Assembly: GCA_016169945.1 (NCBI GenBank)
Contig: JADLSH010000383.1
Coordinates: forward strand, 31,777 to 95,776
Direction: 5' to 3'
Origin: Trachythela sp. YZ-2020
Taxonomy: Eukaryota; Cnidaria; Anthozoa; Malacalcyonacea; Clavulariidae
Length of the DNA stretch: 64,000 nt
Part shown: piece by piece, positions 21,276 to 31,982 of the stretch
How positions within the stretch are numbered: position 1 is the stretch's first letter
Layout: every line of letters starts with the position of its first letter
Notes under the pieces: model-generated
The model's database searches: none
What the model saw: the letters and a program-made list of their open reading frames with translations, nothing else
Told to the model about the DNA's origin: nothing
Position numbers and translations under genes: made by a program

Positions 21276-21482
21276 AGGTACAGTAGAGTAAATTAATATC
21301 GTCCCTTTATGATAGGGCCTTTCGTTCTCAATACGTCTGTCTATGGTGCTAGGCTGTACCGCAGTGCATTCCACGAGCAGGACTGAGGCGGCACGGTCTG
21401 TCCTGCTAGTGGAACGCATTGCAACACAGCCCAGCAGCATAGACAGACGTATTGAGAATGAAAGGCCCCTATCATGGTTATA
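21276..21482. mobile_element. Tc1/mariner-type palindromic MITE, copy 1
   Basis: Left end TACAGTAGAGTAAATTAATA, then ATCGTCCCTTTATGATAGGG and CAATACGTCTGTCTATG; the complement returns at the right through AGACGTATTGAGAATG. The outer ~40 bp of the right arm are missing. Copy 2 at 25069-25289 is complete and its central sequence is inverted relative to this one. Both have TA at the tips. Confidence 0.8.
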
Positions 21483-22590
21483 AGCTAAACATGGCTATTT
21501 ATTTGAATGTTTGCATGTCCAATTGGACATTGGACAAAATTGGATGTCCAAAAAATTGGACAATTATCGGCACCTCTAGTACATACCTACTGCTGGCTCT
21601 GACAGTGGCTTCTCCATTCTTCTTTCCACTGCAATTACCTACCTACATTTTGTGCCCTGCTTTTCAGCACATCACCTACCTATTCCCACTTCACAACGCA
21701 TGAACAAGAGCCATGTTCATGGCATCCACAAGCACAAATGCAAGCTGTGACACTGTATGACTGATGGGAAGACTCTACAGCTGCTGCTGCTGATGGTGAA
21801 ATCCCAAAAGCGAATGATCTGATGCTAATGCTTGTGCTTGCAGATGCCATTAACACAGCTAAGTTTCTCAGGCATTATCCAAAATTGTAGCTGAATAGCT
21901 ATGTTGTATGCCAAAAGCTGCCACTGCTATGCTGACAGGAGTTTTGGGAGCCAAAAGGCAATCATTTCAGCTGGCTAACCTATGATTTTTAGGGCTAGGA
22001 ATTGTAAACTGGTAACGTGTTGTGTGACTTAACCTGTAGGTACCCATTACAAGATAGCTGTTTTGGTGAGAGAAAAATTAACAATGAATCTTACCCATTT
22101 TCTTGTTCCTGAAATGGCCTTACTTTAGCTGATATGATGTGAAAATTGATCGTCCACAATCTAAATATAGACAATCCAACTGTCTATGTGATATAAATTT
22201 AGATAGCCAGCTGTTGGTGCTATCTAAATTTTGATTCTGCTATCTAAAAATGTATTTCCTGCGTTTTTGTTACAAGTGGGAAATCTATATTTTGATCATC
22301 GTATCCAGGTCAATAAGAAATATTAGCATTATTTATCTGATATGTGAGCTACTTCATATGATTGCTAACCATTCTAAATGGCTGGAATGCATTTGTCGCC
22401 ATGGAGGACAACATACAACCGTCACAGATAAGTCCTGGAAATCTGGTCCAAAACGATCGATTTTTTTATAGTTTGCCCAACTGATAACAAAGCGATGCTG
22501 TGTTCCTCCTTGTGCCAAAATTATGTGAGATGTACCCAAAATTGGATCACCCTCTGCAATGAAATTCTGTCACACCACTGCATTGATCAC
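21483..22590. other. No gene recognised
   Basis: Unannotated sequence with local repeats of ATCTAAATTTTGAT type near 22160-22250. Short open frames lack recognisable domains. Confidence 0.4.
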
Positions 22591-22602
22591 AACGCGGTCT
22601 TG

Positions 22603-22749
22603 AAAGGGTCACGACCAACCAGTTTGCCACTGGGACGATCTCGCGGTGGACGCTGGCCGAGATGACGGGGACTGGAGCTGCTGAAGCGCTACGGAGGGGC
22701 TGCCTCCTCCTGGACCGCTGAGGACGCCATCGTTCGCCAAAAGTAAAGT
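22603..22749. other. 147-bp segment between two copies of a target duplication
   Basis: Bounded by AACGCGGTCTTGA on both sides (22591-22603 and 22750-22762), the same 13-mer that flanks the SINE immediately downstream. It ends in AAAAGTAAAGT, an A-rich tail. It has no recognised tRNA head and I cannot identify it; a second retroposed copy at the same target is one reading. Confidence 0.5.
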
Positions 22750-22763
22750 AACGCGGTCTTGAC

Positions 22764-22941
22764 GGGCGATGGCTTAGCGCAGTGGTAGCGCGTCTGACTA
22801 CTGTGCCTAAGGTCCCGGGTTCAATTCCCGGCGGGTGCCCTGAAATATTGGTGTCCATCCGATCCCCACTATGTTGGCTTGAGCCTTCCGACTCTGAATA
22901 GCACAACAATGGAGCTGATGAGTCGTTAAGCCCCAATAACC
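22764..22941 (+). mobile_element. tRNA-derived SINE, copy 1
   Basis: The head resembles a tRNA: A box in TGGCTTAGCGCAGTGG, B box GGTTCAATTCC, and an acceptor-like GGCGGGTGCC. A ~100-bp body (GAAATATTGGTGTCCATCCG, GCCTTCCGACTCTGAATAGC) follows, with the tail GTTAAGCCCCAATAACCAA. A 13-bp duplication AACGCGGTCTTGA flanks it (22750-22762 and 22942-22954). The internal Pol III promoter would drive it, and LINE machinery would mobilise it. The GCCCCAATAACAA-type tail recurs as short fragments elsewhere in the window. Confidence 0.9.
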
Positions 22942-23656
22942 AACGCGGTCTTGATCATATGATACGGGCATTAATTTAATTATGTATTCTAATTGGTTTT
23001 CTGACTTACCGACATGTCTCAATAAATGTGCTTTTGCCACACCATTGTTATTAACCCGGCATTGACTGGCGTCTCCGCCGATGCACCTCTGACTGGGGGG
23101 CAAAAAATCCCCCTGCTTATCTCCGGAACTAATGATCGGATCAACAAAATTCAAACGCCATTGGATAGCCCTGATTCTTGAGATCTCAAAACACCCCGGG
23201 TGACCTCATTTCGGTCAACTGTGACGTCACACGGGGTCAAAATGGGTCACAATGTTGGGGAAAATATGGTTTCGGGATCGGCACCGATTATCTCCGGATC
23301 TAATGATGCGATCAACAAAATTCAAACGGCATTCGATAGCCCTGATCTTACTGATCACAAAACACTCCGGGTGACCTCATTTCGGTCAACAGTGACGTCA
23401 CACGGTGGTCAAAATGGGTCAAAATTTAGGAAAATTCGGATTTCGGGATCCGGATCCGTTATCTCCGGATCTAATAATCGGATCGCCAAAATTCAAACGC
23501 CATTCGAAAGCCCTGCTCTTCCTGATCTAAAAACACCCCGGGTGACCTCATTTCGGTCAATTGTAACGTCACACTGGTCCAATATGTGTCACGATATGGG
23601 AAAAATCGTATTTAGGTCAAAGGTAAATGGTCAGAAACCATCAGAATGCAAGTGGT

Positions 23657-24129
23657 CAGACATGTGCCTGGATCCCAAAAAAATATCCCAGATCCCGCAA
23701 GATCAAGCGAAAAATAAAAGATCCCGGATCCCGCAAGATCCCGCGACAAAATTGCAAAAAAGATCCCGGATCCTGCAAGATCCCGCGACAAAATTGCAAA
23801 AAAATCCCAGATCCCGCGACAAAATTCAAAAAAGATCCCGGATCCCAGAAAAATGGATCCTGAAATGGATCCCTATGCAAAATATACATAAAATCGGATC
23901 CCAGAAGATCCCTGGGCAAAATTTAGATCCAGGATCCCACAAGATCCCGCGACAAAATTAAAAAAGATCCCGGATCCTGCAAGATCCTGTGCCAAAATTC
24001 CAAAAATATCCCGGATCCCACAAGATCCCACGACAAAATCCAAAAAAGATCCAGGATCACAAAATATCCTCCAGAAAAAGATCTAGGGATCCGATCCCGG
24101 ATCTTTTTTCGGATCTTGGCACATGTCTG
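23657..24129. mobile_element. GGATCC/GATCCCGC-array element with perfect 8-bp TSD
   Basis: 473 bp with ends CAGACATGTGCCTGGATCC and GGATCTTGGCACATGTCTG. Both flanks are CAAGTGGT (23649-23656 and 24130-24137). The body is almost entirely repeats of GGATCCCGCAAGATCCCGCG with A-rich spacers. The 8-bp duplication suggests a hAT- or P-type transposase in trans. It is inserted in TTAA element 1, so it is younger than that insertion. Confidence 0.85.
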
Positions 24130-24249
24130 CAAGTGGTGAATACATATATTGCCTCTAAGTACGGTTTGGAGGCCATAACTACAGTGAAAGCAACGAAAAC
24201 GGGTCAGTTCGTGAAAACTCGGCTGACATGCCTTCAGGCAAATGACCCT

Positions 24250-24262
24250 AGGTCAATGACCT
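24250..24262. promoter_or_regulatory. Perfect IR-1 AGGTCA palindrome (element 1)
   Basis: AGGTCAATGACCT: two AGGTCA half-sites inverted with a one-base spacer, the consensus form of an ecdysone-receptor-type site. A further AAGTGACCTGGACCT follows. Activity is inferred only. Confidence 0.5.
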
Positions 24263-24419
24263 GAAGTGACCTGGACCTGAAAATTTCACAGGATGTGTAG
24301 AATTGGTGTAAGAAAATGTCCTGAAAGTTTCAGGTAGCTGCCTCCCTTCGTTTTGGAGATATGGCGGATATTCGCCAGGGGGAATTTTTTGCCCCCCCCC
24401 GCAGTCAATGCCGGGTTAA

Positions 24420-25067
24420 CAAAATCGCAATTCCACTCAACAAACGATATACGAAACGAAGTTGTTTCCTGGCTGCAACTCATCCATTTATCATGAAAAC
24501 CCACTGAACATACGTGCCTCGCTCGTAAATCGCCCAACAAGGCGTCTTACTGGTTTTAATAGTTTGCCCAACTGATATCTTACAGCAGATCCTGTGTTCC
24601 TCCTGGCGCCAAAATTGTGAGATTTACCCAAAATTGGATCATCCTCTGCGATGCAATTCTGTCACACTGCACCAAAAATCAGTACCCTGTGACACTGACA
24701 ACTGTGTGTTTTGTATTGCTGGAACTGCATCCTATGGTGACTGTGTGGGCGGATATGTATGGTCAGTGAATTTCCTGTGCAACTGAATATCACCATAGGG
24801 CCAGGTGGATTATGTGGCAAGAATCTTAGTGCAAACACTACTGCATGCAGTATGCACTACTACTACACTAGCAGACAGTCACAAAGTATCTGTCATTTAT
24901 GTGGGAGCGTATGGGGTGACCGTGGAAAATGACATTTATGGTGGAACAACAGGTTGGGTTGATACAATAGCATTTTTTCATGAAACTTGAATGAAATTAT
25001 AGCCATTTTGTCTTTGAATAATTTTAATATTATTGAGAGAAAAATACAAGCAATTTCTAATTGTACA
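24420..25067. other. No gene recognised
   Basis: Includes CTGATATCTTACAGCAG-type sequence near 24570 that resembles 22480-22570 (GTTCCTCCTTGTGCCAAAAT and GTTCCTCCTGGCGCCAAAAT), so an old duplicated repeat spans both. No coding frame. Confidence 0.45.
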
Positions 25068-25068
25068 G

Positions 25069-25289
25069 TAGAGTAAATTAATATCGTCCCTTTATGATAA
25101 GGGCCTTTCATTCTCAATACGTCTGTCTATGCTGCTGGGCTGTGTTGCAATGCATTCCACTAGCAGGACAGACCGTGCCGCCTCAGTCCTGCTCGTGGAA
25201 TGCACTGCGGCACAGCCTAGCACCATAGACAGACGTATTGAGAACGAAAGGCCCTATCATAAAGGGACGATATTAATTTACTCTACTGT
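25069..25289. mobile_element. Tc1/mariner-type palindromic MITE, copy 2
   Basis: A complete ~220-bp foldback. It starts CAGTAGAGTAAATTAATATC, ends in the complement, and has TA on both sides. The arms continue through CGTCCCTTTATGATAAGGGC and CAATACGTCTGTCTATG to a central GCAGGACAGACCGTGCCGCC region. A single end of the same family, without partner, sits at 40149-40168. Confidence 0.85.
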
Positions 25290-25423
25290 ACATATCGCAA
25301 GGAAGGTGGCGCGATATGTACTATAAGAAACTAGAATATTATCAGATGTAAGAAATTATCCTCCCTCGCACAACCCAAAGGGGTTTCACGTGCAACACTA
25401 TGGAAACAACCCAACGGAACATA

Positions 25424-26368
25424 CAGGTTTGGGCAGATAAATTGAGACTAATTTCAAAACTCTGCTGCGTCCCCAATAATTGGAATTTCTTGCTGAAACT
25501 CGATATTCACAAACTTTAACGTATTTGTTTTACATGCCGACCTTCAAGAAGTCCCAATAACCGTTTTAACCCATGAAATTGAGACTTCGAAATTTCAGCG
25601 TCGAAATGAGTTGCGCCGGCGACGGCATTGTGGCTGTCATCTCGGCCACGTGGCACACCACTGCAGCGGTGTGACACTTTCTAACCTAGCCCTCCACCAC
25701 GGGGTAGGTATACTGTCGTCGTTAACAAGCCCCGCAGCGAACCCACAAACCCCGGGACTGTAGCCCACCTTAACGATCAGTCTGAAGCGTTCGATCAGGC
25801 CAAATTTGGAAACCCCACGTTTCAAGCTGGCCAATAACCACCAGATGAGTACCAAAACCATTGCCAAGACCATGAAAGTGTCGCTCGGCATGCAGCCCTA
25901 CGCGAGGAGAGGCCACATCATTCTCACGGACCGATATAGTGTCATAAGGGCCGATAGAAAACCCAACCTCTCATCGCGCCTGAAGCACCATGCACAATCG
26001 TCAAAATCTTGGTAAACGAGAAAATCGTTTTTGTTGGTAGAGAACAATGCGTCGCTGGAGGACACATTTAACGATGCCACTGGACCTCCCACTTGGTGGT
26101 GAGTTCAATCCAGGTGCGTTACTTCGCCGCCTGGCTCAAACTCCGCGGCGACGATGATGGCCCAAAGGTTTAATCCGGCGCGACTCATTTTTACCTTTAA
26201 ATTGCGACCCGCCAATTTCATTGGTTAAAATATTTTCGCATTTTCTGAAGGTAGACATGCAAAATGAATACACTAAACTGTATGGACCTGCAGTTTCAGC
26301 AAGAAATTCCAATTATTGGAGGTGCAGCAGCGTTTTGAAATTAGTCTCAATTTATCTGCCCAGCCCTG
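25424..26368 (+). mobile_element. Mariner-like element with decayed transposase
   Basis: 945 bp flanked by TA (25422-25423 and 26369-26370). The ~78-bp inverted ends begin CAGGTTTGGGCAGATAAATT and end in a near-complement. The plus-strand frame 25806-26015 reads STKTIAKTMKVSLGMQPYARR, then LTDRYSVIRADRKPNLSSRLKHH and SKSW. This is the helix-turn-helix to catalytic linker pattern of mariner transposases (SIRxLAKxLxVSxxTV, Y..RR..LTD, RLxxxKxLLxxLKHH). The first catalytic aspartate region just after is degraded and the C-terminus is unreadable, so the gene is dead. Confidence 0.7.
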
Positions 26369-26370
26369 TA

Positions 26371-26927
26371 TACATTGCTTTCCAGTGCCAACTATGTAAG
26401 CTTGCTGCTGGAATGGTCCATTTGCTTCACATGGCTGCTGCCATTGCGAGGTGTATGCTGCGATTGCTACATTGATGTCATTTAATTATGCACATATTTT
26501 CCTGTTTCTGGCACCTATTTTCAGTTTGATCCCCAAAAATCATGTTTCTCTGACAACCGCCATTCAGTGTCAAATTTGTCAACATTTTAACTGGAAAATA
26601 ACAGTTATTTTGCGGATTCTGAAATTTCATCCTTTGTGACAATTTTCTTCCTTTTAGTGTCTCCAATCCACCTTCGAGGGGATGTTCACTCAGCAGTGCC
26701 GCTGAAGTTTGTCTTCGATTGGGGGGATGCAGTCATCTGTCGCCGAAGTTGGCAACATACTTGCATTTCGGCAGGGGCTTCATCCGCTGTCCCCATCCTT
26801 TATCTTTCATTTTTCGTCTTTCACTGGCTCCAAATGCCCTCTGTTTTCATCTGCACAGTTAACTGAGCACCTATTTTTGGATGCTGCCGGCATGTCACAT
26901 AACCTAGCCTAACCCCATGTAATCAAC
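26371..26927. other. No gene recognised
   Basis: Low-complexity T-rich stretch and a CCTAGCCTAACC near 26905. Open frames are short and without domains. Confidence 0.4.
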
Positions 26928-27078
26928 AATACAAGCAGGGAATCGTCTAAGGAAATGTGAGTGGTGGGGCTGGAGGCCAGATTAGCTGGTGGTTGGCTGG
27001 TGGAAACCGCTATTTCCCTAATTTCCAGTCCCCCGGTTGCCCAAATTCGGCTTGACTGGTGGGGCTAGGAGCGCGAGT

Positions 27079-28385
27079 CAGGGGTGGAGAATTTGGAAAA
27101 TGATTGGGGGTGCTTTCTGAAAAAGGTCGAATTTAAGTTTGCAATTTTGTCATTTGTCATTTTGTATGATCGCTATTAAATTGAAATAAACTATCTTAGG
27201 CTATACGTCATAACGTCATAACGGCGATACCTACGTCATACGTCGTGAAACACAGGTGCATCAGCCCATATATTTAACAAGTAAGATACTTGACTGAAAT
27301 GACTATGCACCTGATGTTGGAAGGTCAGACTTGTACCTATTTGACTTAAATCCTGACAAATCGATTCCAAGAATTAACATTGACTCGCAAGTCAGTATGC
27401 GACATATAAATTTCACCTTAGGTAAAAGAGAATGCAGCCGAACGGTTTATGTTATTTTATTTTGAACGTGGCCCTGAGAAGTTTATTTTTATGTGCTTCA
27501 ACGTCAGGAACTTAAAAAAGGGGACAAGCATAAAAACTGAAGTTGAATTGATGTGCACTAGATAGCAGGTCTTGTTCCAATCCTGGATCGGTATGCTGTA
27601 CCATCACGCTTGCTCATGGTGCGGCATGCATACCATTCCAGGAATGCTGATGGTTACATTAGGAATCCACTAGGCTGCGAAAATGTATGTTACGGTCCCC
27701 CCCCCCAACGATATTTTACGACCCTTTCTCCATGATTTAGCGGGCGGCGCCCTGCCCTACGCCTTGCAGAGGGGACAGGAGCGGATCCAGAAGCTCGTCT
27801 TGCGGGGGGGGGGTCATTTCAACAATTTTCTTCGATTAAAAAAAACTCATTGGGTTTGGGCCGCTCACGATATAATGGGTGGTTTAAGCACATACTTTTC
27901 TGATAACATGCGCTTAGATTTAGAAATAATCGCACTTTCGTGCGAATAATCACCCCCCCCCCCTGGATTCGCCAGTGGGGGCAACCGCCAGCTTCGCCCC
28001 CTTCCATAGATACCTACCCGCCTGCCACAGGCTGTTGCACGTATTTTGGTGCATTGTTTTTTCATCATGTATTATTGCCTGCCATCAAAAGTAAATGTTT
28101 CACTCATATGATCAAATAATAGTAAAATTCATAGACATTTTTGCTGCGAGAGGTCGCGAAATTGTGTTGTTTGTTCCTTGCGGCTAAATTTGTACCATAT
28201 TTTGTCTCATATATGACACTTTTTGTGATAATGAAGCATGCAGACATTTAACCATTTTCTGTACCATGCAGACTGCTAGAAAATGAGCATTTAACATTGG
28301 GGGTGCTTTGGGTACCATTGGGGGTGCATTTTTTACCATTGGGGGTGCCCGGGCACCCCCAAAAGAATACAATTATCCACCCATG
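27079..28385. mobile_element. Inner hAT-type element
   Basis: 1307 bp with ends CAGGGGTGGAGAATTTGG and AATTATCCACCCATG, both flanks GCGCGAGT (27071-27078 and 28386-28393). The left subterminal region has ATTGGGGGTGCTTT, which recurs three times at the right end as ATTGGGGGTGC. The interior holds another MITE at 27776-27977. No transposase is readable. Confidence 0.85.
27776..27977. mobile_element. hAT-like MITE, CAGGAGCGGATCCAG ends
   Basis: Shares CGGATCCAGAA, CTCGTCTTG, GGGTTTGGGC.GCTCACGAT and the C-tract right end CCTGGATTCGCCAGTG with the clearer copy at 41373-41660. No matching target duplication is visible here. Confidence 0.65.
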
Positions 28386-28739
28386 GCGCGAGTGGTGGGG
28401 CTGAGCCCCACCAGTTAACATGTTAGACGATTCCCTGAATACAAGAGCTTGCCTATGGCATCAAGTGTAGTCTCCCTCCCTACTACCCACCAGCCACAAT
28501 TATTGTGGCACAGGTACCATTTCACTCTGTTATGTTGCTACACTAGTCAGCTGATGGCACAGTGCTGTGTGAAGTGGGAGGCAAATTACTCCAGTATTAC
28601 TGTACTATGGTGCATGCTGCACTGAAATTCACGATGCAGCTGCCACTAAAGTGGATTCTGCGCTGAAAATATAAGCAGAGCTGTCATTATGGCAGATATA
28701 TCTGCCATAATGTGTATATTTTGCGTATTGGATGGGAGG

Positions 28740-29335
28740 GAGGCGGGAGCTCTGTGCTAGTCTGGTGGTCATTCACTAAATATTTAACCTTGTGTCAGCA
28801 GGGGTCTGGCTGGGAGAGTGAGCCATGTGCCACCTAGCACCACATGCACTGGAATAAATCGTCCATTGGTCACTCAGATTTAGCTGCATTTTTCATTCCC
28901 TGTTGCTCGATCATATGCCCCTGCTGCAGTATTCGCAACTTTTTGTATTATTATGGGGCCCTGCAAGAATAAGGTATGCCAAGTTTGATAACTTTTACTT
29001 AGCATGGCCTGAAATGGGTGAGGCTCCCTAATGCTGCTTTTCTAGACCCCTTTAAAAGGTTATCTTGACAAGTATATTAGAAGACCGCAAGAAAACATGA
29101 TACACATGTGACATGTACACACAAGATGATATTTTATATAGCCCATGTAGCCCATGTAGCTTTGCTACATGGGTTAGATTTTCAGCAATTGTGGAAGACT
29201 TTTATGAGTGTTTTGGCTGAAGGTCGGGATAGGTTCATTCCCCTGATGAAAATTCGTAAAAACTGTGCTAGGAAATACCCATGGCTAACAAAATCAGTGA
29301 AATGTGTGTTGAGGAGAATTGTCTATGTTTGTCCT
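28740..29335 (+). repeat. Chimeric repeat with a CR1 ORF2 piece, copy 1
   Basis: About 570 bp that reappear reverse-complemented at 59660-60240. The right third encodes WKTFMSVLAEGRDRFIPLMKIRKNCARKYPWLTKSVK. This matches the endonuclease-RT linker of the LINE ORF2 at 62815-62945 (WETFRTILAEGQDRFIPMRKIRKNCARKPPWLTTSVK). The left two thirds are not LINE sequence. Both copies share the fusion point, so this is a repeat family that captured LINE sequence, not two independent truncations. The piece lacks catalytic motifs. Confidence 0.75.
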
Positions 29336-29380
29336 AGAATTGACATGATTGGCTGAGAAATTGCACCTAAACGGAAACCA

Positions 29381-29560
29381 GGGATGGCTTAGCGCAGTCG
29401 TTAGCGCGTCTGACTGCTGTGTCTAAGTTACCGGGTTCAATTCCCGGCGGGTGCCATGAAATATTGGTGTCCATCCGATCCCCACTAAGTTGGCTTGAGC
29501 CTTCCGACTCTGAATAGCACAACAATGGAGCTGATGAGTCGTTAAGCCCCAATAGCCAAT
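29381..29560 (+). mobile_element. tRNA-derived SINE, copy 2
   Basis: Same organisation as 22764-22941: A box in ATGGCTTAGCGCAGTCG, B box GGGTTCAATTCC, body GAAATATTGGTGTCCATCCG and tail GTTAAGCCCCAATAGCCAA. It has one extra base in the D-loop region. No flanking duplication is obvious. Confidence 0.85.
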
Positions 29561-30131
29561 GATGTCCTTCGGAACAGATAAAGATGATTTTCAAGGCCGA
29601 ACCATGATAATCCATGGCCGAGCTATATAGATGTCAGAACGTATGCAGGTATTGTGGGATGTTAAACGAAAGCTCAAAAGATCAAGAAAGTACTACCGCT
29701 CTGAAAATGAAATATTTAAACATTGCAATACCACGAATTCGTGACCTACAAAAAATCCAGCCTCTCGATTATTTTTTACTTTCTTCGATGGTGCATCAGG
29801 TGCGCAGCCAGAATTTATTTTCGGAGGCAAGGGTCTGGGGGTTCAATGGTGGGTCACTCTGTCGGTAGGGCCACATGTGCGATTACCCCCCACCCACACT
29901 CAACGGTTTCAACTTTCAAACATTGAGCATGACGGGAGTGGGCTGGTTTTTTGACATGCCAAAAAAATTATGATGGGGGTCGGGCCCTTGGTTGCCTTAC
30001 CAATATCCTGACGGGGGTAAGTCCGATGCACATTGTACCCCCTGCCTGCGCCACTGTGGTGCATTCTGAAACTTCGTATTACCAAGGTAGTATGCATACA
30101 AGTAAGAAATGTTGGGGTGGTATCTGGCCTC
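29561..30131. other. No gene recognised
   Basis: Mostly unique-looking sequence with CACCCCC and GGGGGT tracts from about 29880. Short frames carry no domain. Confidence 0.4.
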
Positions 30132-30135
30132 TTAA

Positions 30136-30981
30136 CCCACCGCCGCCTGGGGGGTCGGATCCGACCCCCCCCCCTCCGTTTTTTCGCAATCACGTCTAAA
30201 GCGCGTGCAGAAGCGTAACGAAAATTTCGGTACATTAATTACCCAGCTTTCCTGAAAAAAAATGAAACCCCAGGTCACATTAGGTCCCATGTGGGAGAGG
30301 TCAACGTGAGGTCATGTTCCGCGATGTTTGCCAAAAAACAGAGTATAGGGTAAATATTCACAACAAATGAACGGAAAGGGATAGGAGGCTGCTTCTGGCG
30401 ACACACGATAGGATATTGAATGGGCTACAAATCTGCTATCTCGATTTTTAAATATAAATTTCGAAAACAAATTGGCTAAGATTTTGGGCTTTTTTTACTT
30501 AAGACTTGGCTATTTTTTCAATTTTTTTCACCGAAAAATATGTTAGAGAACTGCCTTGGCTAGCCGCACACCAAATTTGATGCGAATATCTCTTCAAAGC
30601 GCTGAAGAGCTGACTTATGGCGGTTTGAACAGTTCATCTCACGTGACCTCATCACTGTACTATTTGCTTGCATTACGAGCGCTGCATCTGATGTATAAGC
30701 ACCAATAATGACTAGAAATGTCCTTGGTGTCAAATGGCATTCATTTGTCATATCCAACTCATTTGACAAATTCCACCTACTTTGGGTCTATTTGACCTTT
30801 GACGTCACAGATGACCGAATCAAGATCAACCATGGTGTTTTGAGATGAGACGGACCGAGGCTATCCAACGCCGTTTGAATTTTCCCGATACGACCATTGG
30901 TTCCTGAGATACCAGGGGGGGGTCGGATCCGACCCCCCCCCAGGCTGTGGTGGGTACGGAAACAGCCCAGGCGGTCGCGGG
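30136..30981. mobile_element. TTAA-flanked element 2
   Basis: Left TTAA 30132-30135, right TTAA 30982-30985. Short end CCCACCGCCGCCTGGGGGG; the long end carries CCAGGCTGTGGTGGG and then CCCAGGCGGTCGCGGG. Both subterminal palindromes have the same core, TCGGATCCGA between G and C runs. The interior shares CCTGAAAAAAAATGAA and a GGTCAACGTGAGGTCATGTTCC block with elements 7 and 8. It abuts element 3 through a single shared TTAA. Confidence 0.85.
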
Positions 30982-30985
30982 TTAA

Positions 30986-31982
30986 CCCTCGCTCGGCCGG
31001 GGCTTGCCGACTACATCGTCCGGCGTGGGGAGATGTGCCCCCCCCCCCCGGCCGTTTGAAAACTATAGAGCGATGCGGTAAAGACCACCGTGTTGCTTGT
31101 TGTGTTACCTCTCCAGCGTGGTATTCGTTTTTTCGGTCAACAGATTACCTCCCAGGTCCCGATGATGACCCGAATGTGGGTCAAATCATGAGGAATCGAA
31201 CTATCCTCTCCGCTGCTCTGAAACTGAAGAACACTTATCGGCGCATCGGCTCAGGTCATCCAGTGACCCCCAGTGTTGGTCAAATGGGTCAATATTCGCA
31301 CGGTCAAATGAGCGACTTATTTTTTTCAACTGTTTGGGTTGGAAATGATGCATTTCTTTTGAAATGGGGAAAAATGTGTTTTACATCAGATTCAGCGTAA
31401 GCAGTTGATATGGGAACGTCTTGTGGTCAAAAAGGTCACTGACCTCACTTGGCCATCAAAAGGTCAGTGACATTTGAAAAGTGACCTCCGCGTGTGTCGA
31501 CCGCCTGTCTATACCGATTCCACACCTAAGCGTTCGGTTTGGCGCGTTTGCCTCGCGGCAACAATATCGTTTTAGCAAAAGCGGCCTGACTTGGGTTCAA
31601 GAATGACGTCATAACTCGACCACGGCAGTGGCGTACTTGTTAAAGGCCTTGCCGTGGGGTAAACGCTGTGCCAAGCAGCGCCTGCGGCAACGGGTTCACG
31701 GGCGTGATCCGCCTCCGAATCCGACTCCGAATAGTCTAATACTTTACATCGTAAAAGTCGTACAGTCGTAAAGCCCAAGGCTATATACACTGTAAAGCCC
31801 CAATAATAAATACGTCATAACTAGTTAACATGACACGACCCGAGGTCGCGGTTGGTCTCAGAACGTGTGAAATTAAATACTACCCACATACCGAAAGCGC
31901 TGGCGCGATAGGCGCGCCATTTTCCCGATATGTCGGAAACACTGGAGGGGTCGTTTTGCCCCCCCCCCCGACCGGGCGAGGG
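30986..31982. mobile_element. TTAA-flanked element 3
   Basis: Long end CCCTCGCTCGGCCGGGGC then CGTCCGGCGTGGGG; the short end reads CCGACCGGGCGAGGG. The right TTAA has decayed to TTTT. The interior has AAAGACCACCGTGTTGCTTG near the left end, a region also seen in elements 6 and 10, many GGTCA/TGACC half-sites and one TGACGTCA. The chance open frame 30897-31400 has no domain. Confidence 0.8.
31433..31445. promoter_or_regulatory. Perfect IR-1 AGGTCA palindrome (element 3)
   Basis: AGGTCACTGACCT, followed 15 bp later by a half-degenerate AGGTCAGTGACAT. A nuclear-receptor-like site by sequence only. Confidence 0.5.

Larger units (their letters stand above)
23055..24415. mobile_element. TTAA-flanked (piggyBac-like) element 1
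   Basis: 1361 bp between TTAA at 23051-23054 and 24416-24419. The long end reads CCCGGCATTGACTGG then, after a spacer, ACCTCTGACTGGGGGG; the short end reads CAGTCAATGCCGGG once. Subterminal palindromes GGGGGGCAAAAAATCCCCC and GGGGGAATTTTTTGCCCCC share their core. The interior repeats CGGGTGACCTCATTTCGGTC and TGTGACGTCACAC three times (period about 170-180 bp), and the GGATCC element 23657-24129 is nested. TTAA-CCC tips are typical of piggyBac. No transposase. Confidence 0.85.
26936..28437. mobile_element. Outer hAT-type MITE split by a second hAT element
   Basis: Ends CAGGGAATCGTCTAA and TTAGACGATTCCCTG are exact inverted repeats, and AATACAAG flanks both sides (26928-26935 and 28438-28445). 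Without the inner element it would be about 190 bp. Inner inverted phrases TGGTGGGGCT and AGCCCCACCA complete the foldback. Confidence 0.85.

Noticed and set aside
22764..22838. Functional tRNA gene at the SINE head
   Set aside because: The cloverleaf is incomplete (weak anticodon stem), the same head plus a shared body recurs at 29381, and a 13-bp target duplication flanks the whole unit, all indicating a SINE.
30897..31400. 167-residue frame as a host gene
   Set aside because: It crosses the junction of two TTAA elements and contains their terminal palindromes. No splice-compatible or domain evidence.
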